Below, one piece after another: positions 60,362 to 64,000 of a stretch of DNA of 64,000 bases. This DNA comes from JANRIG01 sp033765235 (GTDB taxonomy: Bacteria; Bacteroidota; Bacteroidia; Cytophagales; UBA9547): contig JANRIG010000009.1 in assembly GCA_033765235.1 (NCBI GenBank), forward strand, positions 248,001 through 312,000, given 5' to 3'. Position 1 is the first letter of the stretch. Every line of letters begins with the position of its first letter. The position numbers and the translations under genes were made by a program. The notes under the pieces were generated by a model. That model saw only the letters and a program-made list of their open reading frames with translations. It had not been told where the DNA came from and ran no database searches.

Positions 60362-62275
60362 ATGGAAAAAGCAAATACTACACTTGGTCAAAGATTTAGT
60401 TATTACTTTGACAATTTAATAAGCAAAGGCACAGGAGCATTGTTTGCACTATTAGGGCTTTCATTTTTGGCAACCTCTACTATCACAGCCATTGTAGCAT
60501 TCATAGTAGGAATCAATGACTTTGGCGATGGGCAAGATATGACATTTTATGAGGCTTTTTGGATAAGCATGATGCATGTCATAGACCAGGGCACACTCAC
60601 TGCAGACAATGACTGGGCTGTACGTATATCAATGGTAATTACTACATTTATAGGTATGTTTTTGGTAAGTTCATTGATATCTATCCTTAATACTGCTTTT
60701 TCAACCAAAATTGAGCAATTGAAAAAAGGCCGTTCAACTGTGATTGAAGAAGAGCACACAATCATACTGGGATGGTCAAATAAAGTGCATCAAATTATAT
60801 CCGAATTAAAAATAGCCCACGAAAACCAAGCAAAATCGGTAATAGTAGTATTGGCAGACCAAGATATAGACATGATGCGCGACGAAATAGTGTCCAATGT
60901 AGGCACATCGGGCAAAACAAGGGTAATATGCAGAAACGGCAATCCGCGCGAAGCACATGACCTTAAAATAGTGAACCTTGATACTGCCAAAGCAATAATT
61001 ATTCTCAATCCTGAAGGTTCAAAATCAGATGCTTATGTGATAAAAACCATATTAGCCATAGTGAACAACCCAAGTAGAAAATCAGGCAAATACAATATTA
61101 TAGCAGAAATAAAAGATGAGGTGAACAGAAAAATAGCCAAAATAGTAGGGAAAGAGGAAGTGACAGTGGTAGTTTCAAACGATATTATATCTAAAATGAT
61201 GGTGCAAACCAGCAGACAATCGGGGCTGAGCCTGATTTATAATGACTTAATTGACTACTCCAATGTGGAAATATATATATTACCTATCAAAAATATTGAA
61301 GGTCACACATTCCACGATGCCCTCTTTGCGTTTGACGATGTGACAGTGATAGGAATACGCAAAGCAGATGCCACTATTATGCTTAACCCTCCTAAAGAAA
61401 CCGTAATAGGGGTAGATGACAAGCTAATACTCATAGCACTCGATGATATAGAACTGGAATATGACAAGAATAGAAAGGTGGAGTTTGCAAAAGTAGATCG
61501 TTCTATTCTCAAAAAAAGTACACGCATCAAAGAAGTGCAAAAAACACTCATTCTTGGTTGGAACGGCAATGTAAAAATCATATTACAAGAATTGGACAAC
61601 TATGTACTGCCGGGGTCAGAGGTATTTATTGTATGTGAGACAGATAACCTTGAGCGCAAAGTAACTGAAATTGGCGGACGTATGCGCAATCAAACATTAA
61701 AATCAAAATACGGTGATATAAATGACCGTACCACACTCGACGAAATAGACTTTGGATACTACGACTACATCATCATCCTCAGCTACTCCGAGCAGTACGA
61801 CATACAGGAGGCAGATTCTATATCTCTTATCACCCTTATGCATATTCGTGACATTGAGCTAATATTGGGCAAAAAATTTAATATTGTGAGTGAAATGTTG
61901 GATGGCAATAATAGAGCTCTTGCAGATGCCTCACGTACAGACGACTTCATCATCAGCGACCAGATTATTTCCAATGTATTGGCACAATTGTCTGAAAACA
62001 ATGAACTCTCAAGCATATTCGAAGACCTCTTTGATGCCGACGGAAATGAAATATACCTAAAACCTGCCTTGGATTATGCCAAGAAGAATGTAGAAACATC
62101 TGTATATTCAATTATAGAAGCCGCCTCACACAAAGGAGAAGTATTCATAGGATACAGAATAGCTTCCCAATCCAACAACCCGAGTAATAACTATGGCATC
62201 ATGCTTAGCCCAAATAAAACTCAAAATGTAAAATTCACAGATGATGACAAAGTTATTGTCATTGCCGAGGAATAG
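60362..62275 (+). CDS. CASTOR/POLLUX-like ion channel with RCK domains
   Basis: A 637-residue membrane protein. N-terminal spans (residues ~20-45, ~60-80 and ~95-115: ALFALLGLSFLATSTITAIV, FWISMMHVIDQGTLTADNDW pore-like loop, ITTFIGMFLVSSLISILN) are followed by two cytoplasmic RCK-type regions beginning TIILGWSNKVHQIISELK (~137) and TLILGWNGNVKIILQEL (~397). This architecture matches the CASTOR/POLLUX/DMI1 family known from plant nuclear channels and found in bacteria. Ion specificity is unknown. It stands alone between divergent batD and bshA. Confidence 0.87.
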   Translation: MEKANTTLGQRFSYYFDNLISKGTGALFALLGLSFLATSTITAIVAFIVGINDFGDGQDMTFYEAFWISMMHVIDQGTLTADNDWAVRISMVITTFIGMFLVSSLISILNTAFSTKIEQLKKGRSTVIEEEHTIILGWSNKVHQIISELKIAHENQAKSVIVVLADQDIDMMRDEIVSNVGTSGKTRVICRNGNPREAHDLKIVNLDTAKAIIILNPEGSKSDAYVIKTILAIVNNPSRKSGKYNIIAEIKDEVNRKIAKIVGKEEVTVVVSNDIISKMMVQTSRQSGLSLIYNDLIDYSNVEIYILPIKNIEGHTFHDALFAFDDVTVIGIRKADATIMLNPPKETVIGVDDKLILIALDDIELEYDKNRKVEFAKVDRSILKKSTRIKEVQKTLILGWNGNVKIILQELDNYVLPGSEVFIVCETDNLERKVTEIGGRMRNQTLKSKYGDINDRTTLDEIDFGYYDYIIILSYSEQYDIQEADSISLITLMHIRDIELILGKKFNIVSEMLDGNNRALADASRTDDFIISDQIISNVLAQLSENNELSSIFEDLFDADGNEIYLKPALDYAKKNVETSVYSIIEAASHKGEVFIGYRIASQSNNPSNNYGIMLSPNKTQNVKFTDDDKVIVIAEE

Positions 62276-62386
62276 CTGAGGCAGAAATAATCATCTAATA
62301 TAAACCAATAGTTTTATTATGTTGTTATATATGTAATATTATTACTGTGTGTATAATGTGTTATAAATCAATATATTAAAACAAAT

Positions 62387-63508
62387 ATGAAAATAGGCAT
62401 TGTGTGCTATCCTACATTTGGCGGTAGTGGTGTGGTAGCTACAGAGCTTGGCAAAGCATTGGCTCAAAAAGGCAATGAGGTACACTTTATAACCTATTCT
62501 TTGCCTCAAAGGCTAGATTTTTTCAGCGAAAATGTGTATTATCATGAGGTGACTATGTTCAAATATCCGCTTTTTGAATATCCGCCTTATGAACTGGCAC
62601 TGGCAAGCAAAATTGTAGATGTAGCATTGCATGTATCGCTCGATGTGCTGCATGTACACTATGCCATACCACATGCTTCGGCGGCATATATGGCTAAGCA
62701 AATATTACAGACCAAACATTATCATTTGCCTATCATAACCACACTACATGGTACAGACATTACTTTGGTAGGCAAAGCTCCTCAGTATGAACCTGTAGTC
62801 ACATTCAGTATCAATGCTTCTGATGCTGTGACTGCTGTATCCAATGACTTAAAGACTGAAACATTGCAATTATTCAACATAACTAATGAAATATCCGTTA
62901 TCCCCAACTTTATAGACCTAACACGATTCAAAAAACAGAAAAAAGAACATTTCAGAAATGTGATAGCACCAAAGGGCGAAAAAATATTGGTACATACCTC
63001 CAATTTTAGAAAAGTAAAACGTATAGATGACCTCGTAAAAGTATTTGCCAACGTGTGTAATAATATCCCATCAAAGTTGCTATTGGTAGGAGATGGACCT
63101 GAGCGCACATATATCGAAAATTTGTGTAGAGAGCTGCAAATAGAAGAGCATGTACGGTTTCTTGGCAAACTTGATGTGGTAGAAGAAATATTGTCAGTGT
63201 GCGACTTGTTTTTATTGCCTTCAGAAACCGAGAGCTTTGGCTTGGCAGCATTAGAGGCTATGGCTTGTGAGCTCCCTGTGGTGGCATCCAATGCGGGTGG
63301 CATACCTGAAGTGGTAGAGCATGGCAAAAGCGGACTATTAAGTGAGGTAGGTGATATTGAAGATATGGCAAAAAATGTATTGCATATATTACAAAACGAT
63401 AATATTGCTCGCTACAAGTCAGGTGCATTGCTCAGAGCAAAGGAGTTTGAGCTAGCCAAGATATTGCCGTTGTATGAGACAGTGTATCAAACTGTTATAA
63501 AAAAATGA
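62387..63508 (+). CDS. bshA: N-acetyl-alpha-D-glucosaminyl L-malate synthase (bacillithiol step 1)
   Basis: GT4 glycosyltransferase joining GlcNAc to L-malate, the first step to bacillithiol. The 373 residues begin IGIVCYPTFGGSGVVATELGKALAQKG, the BshA-specific opening (printed here in two overlapping halves: IGIVCYPTFGGSGVV and VVATELGKALAQ). The body has VHYAIPHASAAYMA, TTLHGTDITLVG, VIPNFIDLTRF and LLLVGDGPER. FLLPSETESFGLAALEAMAC plus LPVVASNAGGIPEVVEHG is the C-terminal nucleotide-binding motif. bshB and bshC are not in the window. Confidence 0.95.
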   Translation: MKIGIVCYPTFGGSGVVATELGKALAQKGNEVHFITYSLPQRLDFFSENVYYHEVTMFKYPLFEYPPYELALASKIVDVALHVSLDVLHVHYAIPHASAAYMAKQILQTKHYHLPIITTLHGTDITLVGKAPQYEPVVTFSINASDAVTAVSNDLKTETLQLFNITNEISVIPNFIDLTRFKKQKKEHFRNVIAPKGEKILVHTSNFRKVKRIDDLVKVFANVCNNIPSKLLLVGDGPERTYIENLCRELQIEEHVRFLGKLDVVEEILSVCDLFLLPSETESFGLAALEAMACELPVVASNAGGIPEVVEHGKSGLLSEVGDIEDMAKNVLHILQNDNIARYKSGALLRAKEFELAKILPLYETVYQTVIKK

Positions 63509-63516
63509 ATTTGAAA

Positions 63517-64000
63517 TTATTTTTTTATGGCTATGACAGTCATATTTTCGATTTTATCATTAGGGTTTAGGGCAAAATTTGTGCCATAATAGGTGCCACT
63601 ATAAAAAAAGGTATGTACCATAAATCCTGCCTTTTCTAATAGCAATTTCATAGATTTTCTACTAAAATGAAAGGTATGGTCTATGAGTTTGAGTGTGGGC
63701 CCGGTAGGGGGCGTATCAGGGCAGCGCAATACCAATATGCCTCCGGGCTGCAATATATTATTACATTTTGCTACAAACGCTACTGGGTCAAAGGTATGCT
63801 CTATCACATTGTCTGCAAATATCATATCAAACATATTGTATGGCTGAAATTTTTCAAAAAATCCGGTATTAATGGTCAAACCTTTGTGTTGTGCCAATTG
63901 TGCAGAAGTGGTCTCCAGCTCGTTGCCCATCACACTTTTCCAACCTCTATTTTGTAGTGCTTCCATCAAAAATTCGCCGGAGCCGCAGCCTATTTCCAAC
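63517..64000 (-). CDS. Class I SAM-dependent methyltransferase (partial, N-terminus outside window)
   Basis: The frame runs through the right edge, so about 161 C-terminal residues are present. At the edge it reads LEIGCGSGEFLMEAL, SAM motif I; the first codon in view is TTG for leucine within the motif, not a start. DNVIEHTFDPVAFVAKCNNI and LQPGGILVLRCPDTPPTGPT follow, then a helix-rich end (SRKSMKLLLEKAGFMVHTFFYS). It resembles Methyltransf_23/11-type enzymes often found with polysaccharide genes. Substrate unknown. Its stop is eight bases from the convergent bshA stop. Confidence 0.85.
   Translation of the reverse strand, partial: LEIGCGSGEFLMEALQNRGWKSVMGNELETTSAQLAQHKGLTINTGFFEKFQPYNMFDMIFADNVIEHTFDPVAFVAKCNNILQPGGILVLRCPDTPPTGPTLKLIDHTFHFSRKSMKLLLEKAGFMVHTFFYSGTYYGTNFALNPNDKIENMTVIAIKK

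Noticed and set aside
62782..63327. 181-residue reverse-strand frame inside bshA
   Set aside because: Opposite the conserved nucleotide-binding half of BshA; no independent support.

Overview
The window reads as an AT-rich (roughly 35-40% GC by eye) chromosomal segment from a member of the Bacteroidota. The markers are a PorP/SprF-type outer-membrane protein and a PorE-like OmpA protein (type IX secretion families), MoxR plus BatD, an IPExxxVDY protein beside pyruvate kinase, an acpP-fabF-rnc run, BshA for bacillithiol, two 7TMR-DISM receptors, weak or absent Shine-Dalgarno sequences, and several promoters of the Bacteroidota form TTG-N18-22-TAnnTTTG. The genus cannot be fixed from sequence reading alone. 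I found no rRNA, tRNA, CRISPR array, intact insertion sequence or prophage.

Layout. 1-2.9 kb: edge of a possible phosphopantetheinyl transferase, a Bacteroidota hypothetical, and a long acyl-CoA dehydrogenase. 2.9-14.3 kb: enolase, an LpxH-like phosphoesterase with a glycosyltransferase, an amino-acid permease, then secA-glmS-GT9 on the minus strand. 14.5-20.7 kb: AIM24 protein, epimerase plus PorP/SprF, a dicarboxylate-type symporter, SDR, an RlmL-like methyltransferase and a 40-residue membrane peptide. 20.7-27.6 kb: rnc/fabF/acpP, IPExxxVDY/pyruvate kinase/secreted six-hairpin protein, murQ. 27.7-39.9 kb: a beta-barrel-SPOR protein, a GT2, a BatA-like VWA protein, Nudix, then a compact sugar-modification operon (nucleotide-sugar dehydrogenase, RmlD-like, GT2, epimerase, C-methyltransferase, GT2). 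39.9-46.4 kb: a secreted clan GH-A-like hydrolase flanked by two 7TMR-DISM receptors. 46.5-53.9 kb: OmpA/TPR/PD40 protein, lipoprotein cytochrome c, and a divergent FGGY kinase-aldolase / DeoR regulator-class III aminotransferase cluster. 53.9-64 kb: rdgB, lutB, lutA, moxR, a 55-residue membrane peptide, rfbA, batD, a CASTOR/POLLUX-like channel, bshA, and an edge-truncated methyltransferase.

Most striking feature. The reverse-strand gene at 39951-41729 joins a 7TMR-DISM membrane sensor and a coiled coil to the zinc-ribbon/helix-turn-helix DNA-binding region of an IS1595-type transposase, with no DDE catalytic domain. It looks like a one-protein membrane receptor and transcription factor built from a domesticated transposase domain. 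It is transcribed divergently from a secreted hydrolase, and beyond that lies a 7TMR-DISM histidine kinase with no response regulator in view. A second candidate is the divergent sugar kinase/aldolase and DeoR/aminotransferase cluster, whose back-to-back promoters are unusually clear and whose substrate I cannot assign.

Assignments come from reading motifs and family resemblance by eye. No database search was run.
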